Of a stretch of 64,000 bases of DNA, positions 43,865 through 55,323 are shown piece after piece (positions within the stretch are counted from its first letter, which is position 1; every line of letters starts with the position of its first letter). Position numbers and translations under genes: made by a program. Source of the stretch: Actinocrinis sp035653575 (lineage in GTDB: Bacteria > Actinomycetota > Actinomycetes > Streptomycetales > Catenulisporaceae); the NCBI RefSeq assembly GCF_035653575.1, contig NZ_DASRBQ010000068.1, positions 1-64,000 of the forward strand, given 5' to 3'. Under the pieces are notes generated by a model. The model saw nothing but the letters and a program-made list of their open reading frames with translations, made no database searches and was not told the origin of the DNA.

Positions 43865-44115
43865 GACGCAGGATGCTGATGCGGTGATCTTGACCCGGGG
43901 TGGGACGCGGATGAGAGCCGCCGCAGATCTGACGGGCCGTCGGCGGCCGGAACTATGGCAAGGCTGATAGAAAGCTGAGAAGCGGCTATGAGTAACCACT
44001 GCGACGTCGCGTCAGTTCTGTGGCGACAGCGGTGCAGAGGGGTTGCTGTGCAGGCGGTGGCCGAGACGTGCCCTGGCCGTGTGGCGCGGCGGCGATCGGG
44101 GGAGGCTGTGGCCGG

Positions 44116-44466
44116 TTACAGGTCGGTGGCCCGAGGGTGGCGCGGCTCGTAGATTCCCACGGCGCCGCCGCCGGGCAACCGGAGCTTGGTCACGCGTCCC
44201 CAGCGCGCCTCGGTGACCGGCTCGCTGAACTGCACGCCGCGCGCGGTCAGCCGCTGCATGACCGTGTCCAGGTCGCTGCACATCAGGTACAGCTCGTGCT
44301 GTTGCGTCGCCTCGGTGGGATGAACGGCCAGCTCGGCCGGCGGCAGCTTGAAGACCAGCCAGCCGCCTCCGGCATCGACATGCGGGTACTCCAGCACGTC
44401 GCGGAAGAAGGCCCGGTCGGCCTCGGCGTCGTGGCTGTACACGATGACGTGCGCGCCGTCGATCAT
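44116..44466 (-). CDS. VOC family protein
   Basis: 116 residues. The two-halved glyoxalase fold reads MIDGAHVIVYSHDAEADRAF, GGGWLVFKLPPAELAVHP, then HELYLMCSDLDTVMQRLTAR and GGAVGIYEPRHPRA. Putative metal ligands are His in GAHVIVY, Glu in PAELAVH, His in QQHELYL and Glu in IYEPRH. The ATG overlaps the stop of the AlkZ-like gene (ATGA), so both are translated from one mRNA. Confidence 0.85.
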   Translation of the reverse strand: MIDGAHVIVYSHDAEADRAFFRDVLEYPHVDAGGGWLVFKLPPAELAVHPTEATQQHELYLMCSDLDTVMQRLTARGVQFSEPVTEARWGRVTKLRLPGGGAVGIYEPRHPRATDL

Positions 44467-45572
44467 GTGGATAAGGATAGTTGGATCTGCGGTGCGCACT
44501 GCGGGGCGAGGAATGCGAGCAGGCGCAGTGCCTCGCCGGTGAGCGCCTCGCGGTCCGCAGCCGACAGCGGTGTGAAGTGCTGGATCGTCAGCAGGGCGGT
44601 GCCTGCGGCGGCGTTGCGCTCGACGCGCCACAGGCCGGCGTAGACGCCGTCGAGCAGGAAGTAGCCGAGCGTGGCGCCGTTGCCCGGGAAGAGCGGGACG
44701 CGGTATCCGTGCGGGTTCACGCGGGTGCGGTCGGCGTGGGAGAAGAGCAGGTTGTCGTACTCGGGCAGGAACCGCGCGGGCGCCGGGACGTCCGGGTCCG
44801 GGCGCGGTGCGTGCGGCAGGTCGAAGAGTTCTGCGCCGTTCTCGCCCTTGATGACGCGCAGGGACGGGCGCAGGCGGTCGAAGACTTCGCGCAGCCGGGT
44901 CAGGCCGCTCCACGCCTGGGCGTCCATGACCGTGGCGGGTCCGAACGCCTGCAGGTAGCGCAGCACCATCGCGTCGAGGTCGGGCTTGTCCAGCGGGTCG
45001 CGTCCGAGCCACGCGCGGGTGGTCGTGTGCGCGATGCGGCCGCTTTCGCCCCACACGCCGCGCGGCGGGACCTGCACCAGCGGCAGCTGGGCGCGGGCGG
45101 CTTGGGCGAGCGCCGCGGGGTCGCGGTCGGGGAACCGCTTGGCCAGCAGTGTGCCGAGTTCGGCGAAGGTGCGCGGCTCCTGCTCGGTCAGCTCGCGTGC
45201 CGCCTCGGCCAGCTGTGTACGGTCAAGGTCCCGGTAGTGCCGTCCGAACGCGCCTTGTGTGCCGCGTTCGATCACCGGATCGACCAGCGTGCGCCACGCC
45301 AGCGCGTCCTCGGCGGTCACGAGGTGGATCGTGCCGCGCATCAGCGCGATGCGCACCACCTGCCGCTGCTGGTAGAGCGCGGACAGCTCGTCGGTGGTGA
45401 AGCCGCTTAGCCGGGTCCACAGCCCGACGTACGGGGCGAGCGGCGCCTGGGCCTGCATCCCGCCGAGGTGCGCGATCTCCGCCTCGGCCGCCGCCTCGGT
45501 GCGCTCCAGCAGGTGCTGGCGCGCGAGTGTGGCGCGCCCCGCGGCGCGCGGGGACAGGACGGCGCCGGCCAT
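44463..45572 (-). CDS. Winged-helix protein of the HTH_42/AlkZ-like (YcaQ) superfamily
   Basis: 369 residues. The N-terminus has GGMQAQAPLAPYVGLWTRL with Q40-A41-Q42 at the place of the QxQ motif that AlkZ-type DNA glycosylases use to cut alkylated or crosslinked bases. Further winged-helix segments are LMRGTIHLVTAEDALAWR and FLPEYDNLLFSHADRTR. Family members include crosslink-repair glycosylases and uncharacterised actinobacterial proteins found near resistance genes. Coupled with a VOC gene, a protein class that can also act on reactive metabolites, it may serve in detoxification or repair; this is inference. Confidence 0.75.
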   Translation of the reverse strand: MAGAVLSPRAAGRATLARQHLLERTEAAAEAEIAHLGGMQAQAPLAPYVGLWTRLSGFTTDELSALYQQRQVVRIALMRGTIHLVTAEDALAWRTLVDPVIERGTQGAFGRHYRDLDRTQLAEAARELTEQEPRTFAELGTLLAKRFPDRDPAALAQAARAQLPLVQVPPRGVWGESGRIAHTTTRAWLGRDPLDKPDLDAMVLRYLQAFGPATVMDAQAWSGLTRLREVFDRLRPSLRVIKGENGAELFDLPHAPRPDPDVPAPARFLPEYDNLLFSHADRTRVNPHGYRVPLFPGNGATLGYFLLDGVYAGLWRVERNAAAGTALLTIQHFTPLSAADREALTGEALRLLAFLAPQCAPQIQLSLST

Positions 45573-45618
45573 GAGACCTCCGGGGCGAGCGAAGCGTTCA
45601 GACGCGGTGACGATACCG

Positions 45619-47220
45619 TCAGGTCGCGGCTCCGGTGCGCATCCAGGCGTCGCGGCGCTCCCGCAGCGCCAGCGCGACCCAGCGCGCGAGCGTGAACACC
45701 CCGATCACGCACCACAGCCCGGTCAACGCACTGCCGGAACCGGACCCGCCGACCACACCCGCGGCCAGGTGCGGCGGATCGACGGCGCGCAGAACCGCGA
45801 GCCCGCCTAGGAACACCCCGGTGCATGCCAGCGCCGCCCACGCCAGGTACACCGCGTCACCGGCCCCGATCAACACACCGTCGAGCACGAACACCGCTGC
45901 GGCCGGCAACTGCAGCACCGCGGCCAGCGCGAGGACAGGCATCAGCGCGGCGCGTACCGCAGGATCCGGGGTGAACAACGGCACGTACAGCGGCCGGGCG
46001 GCCCACAGCGCTAGCCCGGTCAGCACGCCGAACCCGATGCCCCAGCGCACCATGCGCCGCACCGTCGCCCGCACCCGCGCGCGGTGCCCGGCTCCCAGAT
46101 CCCGGCCGACCAGCGCCTGCGCCGCGATCGCCAGCGCGTCGAGGGCGAGGGCGAGGGTCAGCCACAGGTTCGTGGCGATCGTGTGCGCGGCCAGCGCGAC
46201 GGTGCCGTAGCTGCCCGCGGTCCACACCGCGGCCAGCAGGTAGATGCGCAGTGCGACGGTACGCGCCAGCAGCGCCGCGTTCGCGCCGAGCGAGGCGCGG
46301 ATGGCGGCGCGGTCGGGGCGAAGCGGCACGTCGTGGGCGCGGGCTGCGCGGGCCACGGCGGCGCAGTACGCGGCGGCCATCGCACCCTGCACCAACACCG
46401 TGCCCAGCGCCGAGCCGGCGATGCCGAGGCCCGCCGGGTACACCAGCGTCCAGTTCAGCGCCGTGTTCGCCACCGCGGCGACGGCCGCGACCAGCAGCGG
46501 GGTGCGCGTGTCCTGCAGGCCGCGCAGCAGCCCGGTCGCCGCCAGCACGGCGAGCATCGCGGGCAGCCCGAGACAGCTGACGCGCAGGTAGGTGACCGCG
46601 TAGGGCGCGGCGGCCGGGGTGGCGCCCAGCAGCGCGACGATCCGCGGCGCGAAGACGGTGCCGACGACGGCCAGCAGCAGGCCGAGCGCGGCGGCCAGGT
46701 AGATGCCGTCGACGCCGCGGGCCAGCGCGCCGCGCCGATCCCCGGCCCCGAGCAGTCGCGCCACCTGCGCGGTGGTGCCGTAGGCGAGGAAGACGCACAC
46801 GTTGACCAGGGTGGCCAGCGCCGTGCCGGCGGTGCCGAGGCCGGCCAGCTGCGCGGCGCCCAGGTGCCCGACGATCGCGGAGTCGGCCAGCAGGAACAGC
46901 GGCTCGGCGATCAGCGCGCCGAGCGCCGGGACCGCGAGGCGCAGTATCTCGCGGGCCGACGCGCCCCGATCTTCCTCGTGGCCGGACGGGCCGCCGCTCG
47001 AGGAGGGGTCGGGGACGGCTGGAGCGTGGCGGCGGCCGGGGGCGGGGTCGTGGTCGCGGAACGGATTGATCGGTGGGTCGTCGCCGGGGCGCGTCGACGG
47101 GTTCGCCGACGCCTCGCCGCGGTCCTCCGGGCGGGCCTGGCGGCGCACGGCCGGCCGCGCGCGCAGCAGCCCGAGGACGGTGCGGCGTGCGGTTTGCGGG
47201 GTCGCGGCGCTCGTCCTCAC
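45619..47220 (-). CDS. MATE family efflux transporter
   Basis: 533 residues from GTG 47220. About 85 polar residues precede twelve hydrophobic helices. Family marks are LRLAVPALGALIAEPLFLLA, DSAIVGHLGAAQLAGLGTAG in the first half and SYGTVALAAHTIATNLWLTL in the second half, as in DinF-type MATE proteins. Predicted to export cationic drugs or metabolites using an ion gradient. The long N-terminus is unusual and may mean that the true start is downstream. Confidence 0.9.
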   Translation of the reverse strand: MRTSAATPQTARRTVLGLLRARPAVRRQARPEDRGEASANPSTRPGDDPPINPFRDHDPAPGRRHAPAVPDPSSSGGPSGHEEDRGASAREILRLAVPALGALIAEPLFLLADSAIVGHLGAAQLAGLGTAGTALATLVNVCVFLAYGTTAQVARLLGAGDRRGALARGVDGIYLAAALGLLLAVVGTVFAPRIVALLGATPAAAPYAVTYLRVSCLGLPAMLAVLAATGLLRGLQDTRTPLLVAAVAAVANTALNWTLVYPAGLGIAGSALGTVLVQGAMAAAYCAAVARAARAHDVPLRPDRAAIRASLGANAALLARTVALRIYLLAAVWTAGSYGTVALAAHTIATNLWLTLALALDALAIAAQALVGRDLGAGHRARVRATVRRMVRWGIGFGVLTGLALWAARPLYVPLFTPDPAVRAALMPVLALAAVLQLPAAAVFVLDGVLIGAGDAVYLAWAALACTGVFLGGLAVLRAVDPPHLAAGVVGGSGSGSALTGLWCVIGVFTLARWVALALRERRDAWMRTGAAT

Positions 47221-47480
47221 GTCTCCCGATCATGCCATGCGCCGCGCGGCGAACCGATCTGACGAGGCGCCAGGGCGCGGCAGAACACTGGGCTGCGCCA
47301 GGAAGAGGACATCGAACTGCGCCAGGCCGCGCGCGGGTCGCGCCGGGTTGGTGACGCTCGCGGATTTCGATCGCTGCTTAAGCGCAGGCGGCGGGCGGTG
47401 CGGGAAATCGGGGGTCGCCGCGTGTCGGGCGGTTCTGGCAAGCTCGGACGCGCCGACCGACCGCGCCGCCAGGAGCCGCC

Positions 47481-49082
47481 GTGACCGCCGCCCAAGTCTC
47501 CGCAGCCGACGACCGCCTGATACCCCGTCACCGGACTTCAGGCGCGCCCGCCGCGCTGCCGCTGACCGCCCGTGAGCTCGCCCCCGACCACGAGCAGGTC
47601 GGGCAGGTCGAGCCGCTGGGCGCCGGCTGGCTGACCGTGACCGTGGTCATCGGGATCATGGCCGCGCTGATCGCCATCGGCGGCATGGTGCTCTCCTTCC
47701 GGGCCGTGAGCACCGAGATGATCCCCGCGTTCGGGGCGCGCTGGGCCTGGCTGGTGCCGATCGTGGTCGACATGACCGTGTTCGTGTTCTCCGGGGTCGA
47801 CCTCGTGCTCGCCCGCCTGGACATGAGCCACCCGCTGGCGCGCTGGACCGTGTACGGCGCGACCGGCGGCACCGTGTGGCTGAACTACTCGGTCGGCGGC
47901 AGCGTCGCCGGGCGTGTCGCGCACGTGCTGATGCCCTCGATCTGGGTCGTGTTCGTGGAGCTGATGCGGCACGTGGTGCGCCGCCAGGCGAACCTGGCCA
48001 CCGGGTCGCACCGCGAGCCGATCCCGACCGCGCGCTGGCTGCTCTCGCCGTGGCCGACGCTCAAGCTGTGGCGGCGCATGGTGCTGTGGCGGGTGCATTC
48101 GTATCCGCGCGCGCTGGACCAGGAGAAGATGCGCCTGGGCGCGGTCGCGGCGGCGCGGGAGATGCACGGGCGGCTGTGGCGCTTCCGCATCAGCCCGCTG
48201 ACCCGCCTGCAGATCAACCTGGGCGAGCTGGGCGCGAATGACCTGAGGCCGGGAGCGGCGACGGCGGTGGCGGGGACGGGGGCGATGCTGGACGGCGGGA
48301 TGGCGACGCAGCGGCTCAACGGTGCGGCGCTCGCGGCGCCCGTCGCGCGGGCTGCGGCGACGAACGGGTACGCGGCCGAACCGGGCGACCTGACTGCCGA
48401 CATTGTCCAGGCCGGGCACGTGAACGCCACGATGGCCAACGGCTCACCGGCCTACGCACCGGATACGCAGGCAGCGCCCGCAGTGCACACCGCGCCGGAG
48501 ACGCACAATCACGTGGCGCCCGAATCGGTCAACGGCGCGTCAGCCGTCCCGGCGCAGCGCCCGCAGCCGCCTGCGAACGGATCCGAGACGCTGCCCGGCG
48601 TCGCCGCGGCGGGAGCGGCCGCAGGCGCCATCGCCCGCGAAGCGTCGGCGCAGCACGCCGCCAACCACCTCGCCCCGAGCCCGACCCACCACGCCGCCAC
48701 TGCGGCGACGGGCGCGACAACGCGCACCGGCCCGCAGCAGGCCGCGACCGGCGTGCCCGCGCAGCGTGCCCACGCCGCGCCGCCGGCCGTGGCCTTCCCC
48801 TCGAACGGTCGGCGTCAGGAGCCGGAGCAGGGCCCGGCCGACGCCGCGGCCCGACAGGAGCCGCCGCACGTCGAGTTCCAGGCGCCGCCCCCGATGCCGC
48901 CGCTGCCGCGCCGCAGCGTCCGGGAGAGCGAACTGCTCACCGCCGCGCGCCAGGTCGAGCGGTGGCGCGGTCAGCCCTCCGCCACGCGCATCAGCCGCGA
49001 ACTGGGCATCGGCATGCAGCTGGCCACCTTCCTGGCCAACGCCCTGCGCGAGGAGGACGGGCTCGCGCCGGACGAGAGCTGA
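47481..49082 (+). CDS. DUF2637 membrane protein with long disordered linker and C-terminal helical domain
   Basis: 533 residues from GTG 47481 with GGAG upstream. Residues 50-170 contain the four membrane helices of DUF2637 (WLTVTVVIGIMAALIAIGGM, WAWLVPIVVDMTVFVFSGVD, and so on), as in the Spd proteins of actinomycete conjugative plasmids. A cytosolic segment follows, then about 220 residues rich in Ala, Pro, His and Gln, and a helical end (ESELLTAARQVERWRGQPSA then TRISRELGIGMQLATFLANA) that looks like a helix-turn-helix. Role unknown; related proteins are chromosomal or plasmid-transfer factors. Confidence 0.8.
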   Translation: MTAAQVSAADDRLIPRHRTSGAPAALPLTARELAPDHEQVGQVEPLGAGWLTVTVVIGIMAALIAIGGMVLSFRAVSTEMIPAFGARWAWLVPIVVDMTVFVFSGVDLVLARLDMSHPLARWTVYGATGGTVWLNYSVGGSVAGRVAHVLMPSIWVVFVELMRHVVRRQANLATGSHREPIPTARWLLSPWPTLKLWRRMVLWRVHSYPRALDQEKMRLGAVAAAREMHGRLWRFRISPLTRLQINLGELGANDLRPGAATAVAGTGAMLDGGMATQRLNGAALAAPVARAAATNGYAAEPGDLTADIVQAGHVNATMANGSPAYAPDTQAAPAVHTAPETHNHVAPESVNGASAVPAQRPQPPANGSETLPGVAAAGAAAGAIAREASAQHAANHLAPSPTHHAATAATGATTRTGPQQAATGVPAQRAHAAPPAVAFPSNGRRQEPEQGPADAAARQEPPHVEFQAPPPMPPLPRRSVRESELLTAARQVERWRGQPSATRISRELGIGMQLATFLANALREEDGLAPDES

Positions 49083-49244
49083 CCTGCCACCGCCCAGCCG
49101 CCGCCCCGCTGCTGTCCTGTCGCAGTGGCGGGCGCAGTGCTGGGCCTGCGGACGCGGAGCGTGCCCCCGCGCGCGGGCCGCGTCGGGTGCGGCGCGCGGA
49201 TCGGAATACGCGCCTGTCACTGCTACCGTTGTAAGTAGCCGTTC

Positions 49245-49485
49245 ATCCCGGACGGGAGAGTCCCGCGCCGCCGCGGGCGCCGAAGGAGCAACCCCTCCCC
49301 GGAATCTCTCAGGCACACGGACCGTACGGGACAGGCGACTCTGGAAAGCGAGGACGCGGCCGCGTGCCCACCGGGCCCGGCAGTGCCCTCCACCGACGGT
49401 GAAAACCGGGCGATCGACCCCAACGGCGGGGCGGGCAGCCCGGCGAAGCTCTCAGGTCCCATGACAGAGGGGGAGAAGCCGACGC
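49245..49485 (+). ncRNA. Tandem glycine riboswitch
   Basis: Two aptamers are arranged in series. The first (about 49249-49360) begins GGACGGGAGAGTCCC and has the conserved GCGCCGAAGGAGCAA and AATCTCTCAGGCA segments before GGACAGGCGACTCTGGA. The second (about 49380-49485) has GGTGAAAACCGGGCG, GAAGCTCTCAGGTCC and ATGACAGAGGGGGAGA. It ends about 40 nt before gcvP. Binding of two glycines should turn on expression of the cleavage enzyme. Confidence 0.93.
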
Positions 49486-49527
49486 GCGACCGCCGCGCGC
49501 CGGAATGGGACCCGCTGGAGGCTCGCG

Positions 49528-52575
<3,048 letters not shown>

Positions 52576-52602
52576 CCGGAGCGCGACGGCCCTGTAGCTG
52601 GC

Positions 52603-52635
52603 GGCCAGCGCCGCGACCCCGGTTGCGCGCTGGCC
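52603..52635 (+). terminator. Terminator-like hairpin after gcvP
   Basis: GGCCAGCGC (52603-52611) and GCGCTGGCC (52627-52635) form a perfect 9-bp stem with a 15-nt loop, 28 nt after the gcvP stop. The rest of the 300-nt gap to the next gene shows only short C-rich repeats and no gene. Confidence 0.5.
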
Positions 52636-52875
52636 GTGGCAGGCCGGAGCAAACAACGGGGCACGCCCGCAGCAAGAGCAAGCACGGTGTTGACGCGCAG
52701 GCGCCGTCCCGGCCGGTGGTTGATCCGGCGGGGCGGCGCCTGACGGTGCTCTGGCCGCGTGCGCGTAAGACTCACGCGGGTGCCCGTGCCCCGTCCCCGT
52801 GCCCCGCACCCCCGTGCGGTTCGGCGCGGCCCGCCGTGCGTGGGCCGCGAGCAACTGGCCGGCGTTGTGCCCCGG

Positions 52876-53127
52876 TCAGCGCTGAGCGGGTATCAGCTCG
52901 CTGCCCGGCAGCAGCGCGCCGAGGTCGTCGAACACGATCACTCCGTTGCACAGCAGCGACCAGCCCTGCTCCGGGTGCGACGCGACGACGTGGGCGCGGT
53001 AGCGGTCCGCGGCGTCGGACGGCGGGCAGGCGGGCTGGTGGCGGCAATGCGCGGGAAGTGCGGTCCCCGTGGCGGCGCGCGGTGCGAGCGCTTCCGATCG
53101 AGCGGCGCCGGATGTGGTAGCAGGCAT
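52876..53127 (-). CDS. DUF5999 family protein
   Basis: 83 residues from ATG 53127, supported by GGGAGG 8 nt upstream; the frame is open further to 53184 without similarity. The core CRHQPACPPSDAADR, then VVASHPEQGWSLLCNGVIVF, DDLGALLPG, is the pattern of the small DUF5999 proteins common in Streptomyces and relatives. The N-terminal 25 residues are extra compared with the usual 60-70 residue proteins. Cys and His residues at the front might bind metal. Function unknown. Confidence 0.75.
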   Translation of the reverse strand: MPATTSGAARSEALAPRAATGTALPAHCRHQPACPPSDAADRYRAHVVASHPEQGWSLLCNGVIVFDDLGALLPGSELIPAQR

Positions 53128-53673
53128 TGGGTGTCCCTCCCTCGGGACGAGTCGTTCGCCTCTACCGCCAGTGTCCGCTCGCACCGGGCCTGATGGCGGG
53201 ATTCGGCTCGCGGTCAGCCCTTCCGCGCAGACGAACTACCCGAATGGGCGGGGCCCGTCTGGCCCGAATGGGCTAGACCAGTTTCTGTTCTGAACGGACC
53301 CAGTAGACGCCGATTCCCCGGCAACATCAAGAGGCTCGCGCGACCGCTCGGCGATCGGTCGCGATCACCCGGCGCAGCGCCGCCCGCCAGCGCAGTCGCG
53401 GATGAAACTTGCGCGACGCACCGCCGCCGAACGTGCGCGCAACGTCGCCGCGAGCGGCTCTTCGATCACCCCGCGCCGCGCGGCGCAGCAGGGTCGCAGG
53501 GCCTTTCGGGCGAACCGCTCGGCGTGTCGCCCGCCGTGACCAACGGCCCTGAGAGCGCGGCAACCGGGTCCGCACTGAAAGCAAGCCGCGTTGAAAAGCA
53601 AGAGGCGCGCCGGCCGGAAGCGTGCGGGCCGTACATCCCGTCCGCTCCCGGCCGGCGCGCAACCCTGATGCGG
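53128..53673. other. Gene-free interval between the DUF5999 and flotillin genes
   Basis: About 545 nt. It holds the DUF5999 promoter on the left and the flotillin terminator on the right. A small hairpin CGCGACCG (53339-53346) with CGGTCGCG (53356-53363) lies in the middle. The open frames here are Arg/Ala-rich and look non-coding. Confidence 0.5.
53605..53660 (-). terminator. Terminator after the flotillin gene
   Basis: Two 18-nt arms (53605-53622 and 53643-53660) are complementary at 17 positions, with GCGCGCCGGCCGG as the perfect outer 13 bp and a 20-nt loop. It starts 13 nt beyond the flotillin stop and is followed on the minus strand by CTCTTGCTTTTC. Confidence 0.65.
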
Positions 53674-54819
53674 TTACCGCTCGTCGCGGTCCGTCGTGTC
53701 CTCCGCCTCGATCGCGATCGGCTCGTCGCGCTGCGCCGGCGGCGTGTTGAAACTGCGCTTGACCGAGTCCAGGATCGTCAGGCCCTGCCCGACCAGCCCG
53801 GCCGCGATCTCCCCGAGGCCGTCCGCGCCGTTGAGCACGTTCACGTTCGCCCCGGCCAGGCCGCGTGCCGCCTCCTTGACGATCTGCGGCAGCTGGTCGA
53901 TCAGCATCCGGTCCAGCGCCACCCGGTCGTTGCTGGCCGCCGCCTCGGCCTGGATGCGCATGCGCTCGGCCTCGGCCTGGGCCAGCAGCTTGATCCGCTG
54001 CGCGTCCGCCTCGGCCGGCTTGATCACCTCGGCGACCAGCTGCTGCTGGCGCAGCTCGGCCGCGCGCTGCGCCAGCTCGGTCTGCGCCGCCAGCACCTCG
54101 CGCTGCGCGTTGGCCTGCGCCAGCGGACCGGCCTGCGCCGCCTCGGCCTGCGCCCGGTCGATCTGCGCCTTGTACTCGGCCTGCACCACCGCGGTCTGCC
54201 GCGCGTACTCGGCCTGCGCGCGCTGCGCCTCCTGCTGCGCCTGCTGGGCGGCCTGGGTGGCCTGCGCCTGCGCGATCTGCGCCTGCCGCTGGATCGCCGC
54301 CTTGTGCGGGGCGCTCATCGCGTCGATGTACCCGCTGCCCATGTCGTCGATCGACTGGATCTGCAGCGAGTCCACGATCAGCCCGATCTTCGCCATCTCG
54401 GCCTTCGAGGTGTCCAGCACCTCGGTGGCCAGCTTCTGGCGCTCGGTGACGATCTCCTCCACCGTCATCGACCCGATGATCGAGCGCAGATGACCGGCGA
54501 AGATCCGCCCCGTGAGGATCGACATCTGGTTCTGGTCGGACAGGAAGCGCTGCCCCGCGTTGACGATGCTCTCCGGGTCGTTGCCCACCTTGAACGCGAT
54601 CACCGCGCGCACGGTCAGCGAGATGCCCTGCCGCGTCACGCAGGTCTCGGCGACCTCGGCCTCGCACATGGCCAGCGTCAGGAACCGCACCTTGCGGAAG
54701 ACCGGCGGCACGAACTTGCCGTGCCCGGTCACCACCCGAAACGGCGCCCCGCCCTGCCCCCGTCGCCCCCCGGAGATCAGCATCGCCTGGTCTGGGGCGG
54801 GCACCTTGTACCCGAACAT
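53674..54819 (-). CDS. SPFH/flotillin family protein
   Basis: 381 residues from ATG 54819 with AAGGAG 6 nt upstream; the upstream frame is open but belongs to no protein. The SPFH domain covers residues about 5-170 (YKVPAPDQAMLISGG, VVTGHGKFVPPVFRKVRFLT, LTVRAVIAFKVGNDPESIVN). Residues about 190-320 form a long Ala/Gln/Glu coiled coil with repeated QAQA and AEA patterns. Flotillins build membrane microdomains. An NfeD-like gene lies directly upstream, the typical partner. Confidence 0.9.
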   Translation of the reverse strand: MFGYKVPAPDQAMLISGGRRGQGGAPFRVVTGHGKFVPPVFRKVRFLTLAMCEAEVAETCVTRQGISLTVRAVIAFKVGNDPESIVNAGQRFLSDQNQMSILTGRIFAGHLRSIIGSMTVEEIVTERQKLATEVLDTSKAEMAKIGLIVDSLQIQSIDDMGSGYIDAMSAPHKAAIQRQAQIAQAQATQAAQQAQQEAQRAQAEYARQTAVVQAEYKAQIDRAQAEAAQAGPLAQANAQREVLAAQTELAQRAAELRQQQLVAEVIKPAEADAQRIKLLAQAEAERMRIQAEAAASNDRVALDRMLIDQLPQIVKEAARGLAGANVNVLNGADGLGEIAAGLVGQGLTILDSVKRSFNTPPAQRDEPIAIEAEDTTDRDER

Positions 54820-54829
54820 CGCATACTCC

Positions 54830-55072
54830 TTAGTCGCCGGCCAGGCCGGCATCCGGACCGAGCGGGTCCTCCCACTCGGCCACCTCCACCGTCCGCGAGC
54901 CGCGCGACTCCACCACCAACACCGTCGCGCCCCGCGGCAGTGGCGTCTCGGACCAGGCCAGATAGGTCTCCGAGCCGCCGCGAATCTTGACCAGAACCTC
55001 GCCCGGACCGGCCGGGCCCCGGGTACCGACCACGAGCACACCCACACAGCCGATCGCCGACTCGTCCCGCAC
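54830..55072 (-). CDS. Short NfeD-like OB-fold protein
   Basis: 80 residues from GTG 55072. The sequence IGCVGVLVVGTRGPAGPGEV, VKIRGGSETYLAWSETPLPR and GATVLVVESRGSRTVEVAEW is the soluble OB domain of NfeD proteins without their membrane helices. Its TAA stop forms part of the ribosome binding site of the flotillin gene (TAAGGAG), so the two are translationally linked. Likely helps assemble or anchor the flotillin scaffold. Confidence 0.75.
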   Translation of the reverse strand: MRDESAIGCVGVLVVGTRGPAGPGEVLVKIRGGSETYLAWSETPLPRGATVLVVESRGSRTVEVAEWEDPLGPDAGLAGD

Positions 55073-55323
55073 CGCCCTCGCCCCCTCGTCCGCGCGCCGA
55101 ATCGACCTGGTGCCGTCACATTACTCCCGCGCGCACCGCTGCGCGTGTACGCCTGCCCCGCACCGCGTAAACCCGCCGCGGCCTGCGCATGCGCGCCCGT
55201 ATGGACCGCCCGCGCGGCGGGTACCTGAGGTACACAGCGTCTGCGGCGTCGCTCGCGCGCCACGCACGCCCCGGCACCGGATACGGGGCGCGGGGAGCGG
55301 GCCGCGGCAGGAGGGAGAGCCGG

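Noticed and set aside
52740..52820. C-rich repeats (CCCGTGCCCCG-type) after gcvP
   Set aside because: Short and irregular; probably ordinary non-coding composition.
53365..53601. 78-codon minus-strand frame in the interval after the flotillin gene
   Set aside because: Cys/Arg/Ala-rich, no ribosome site and no similarity; it overlaps hairpins, so I treat the interval as non-coding.
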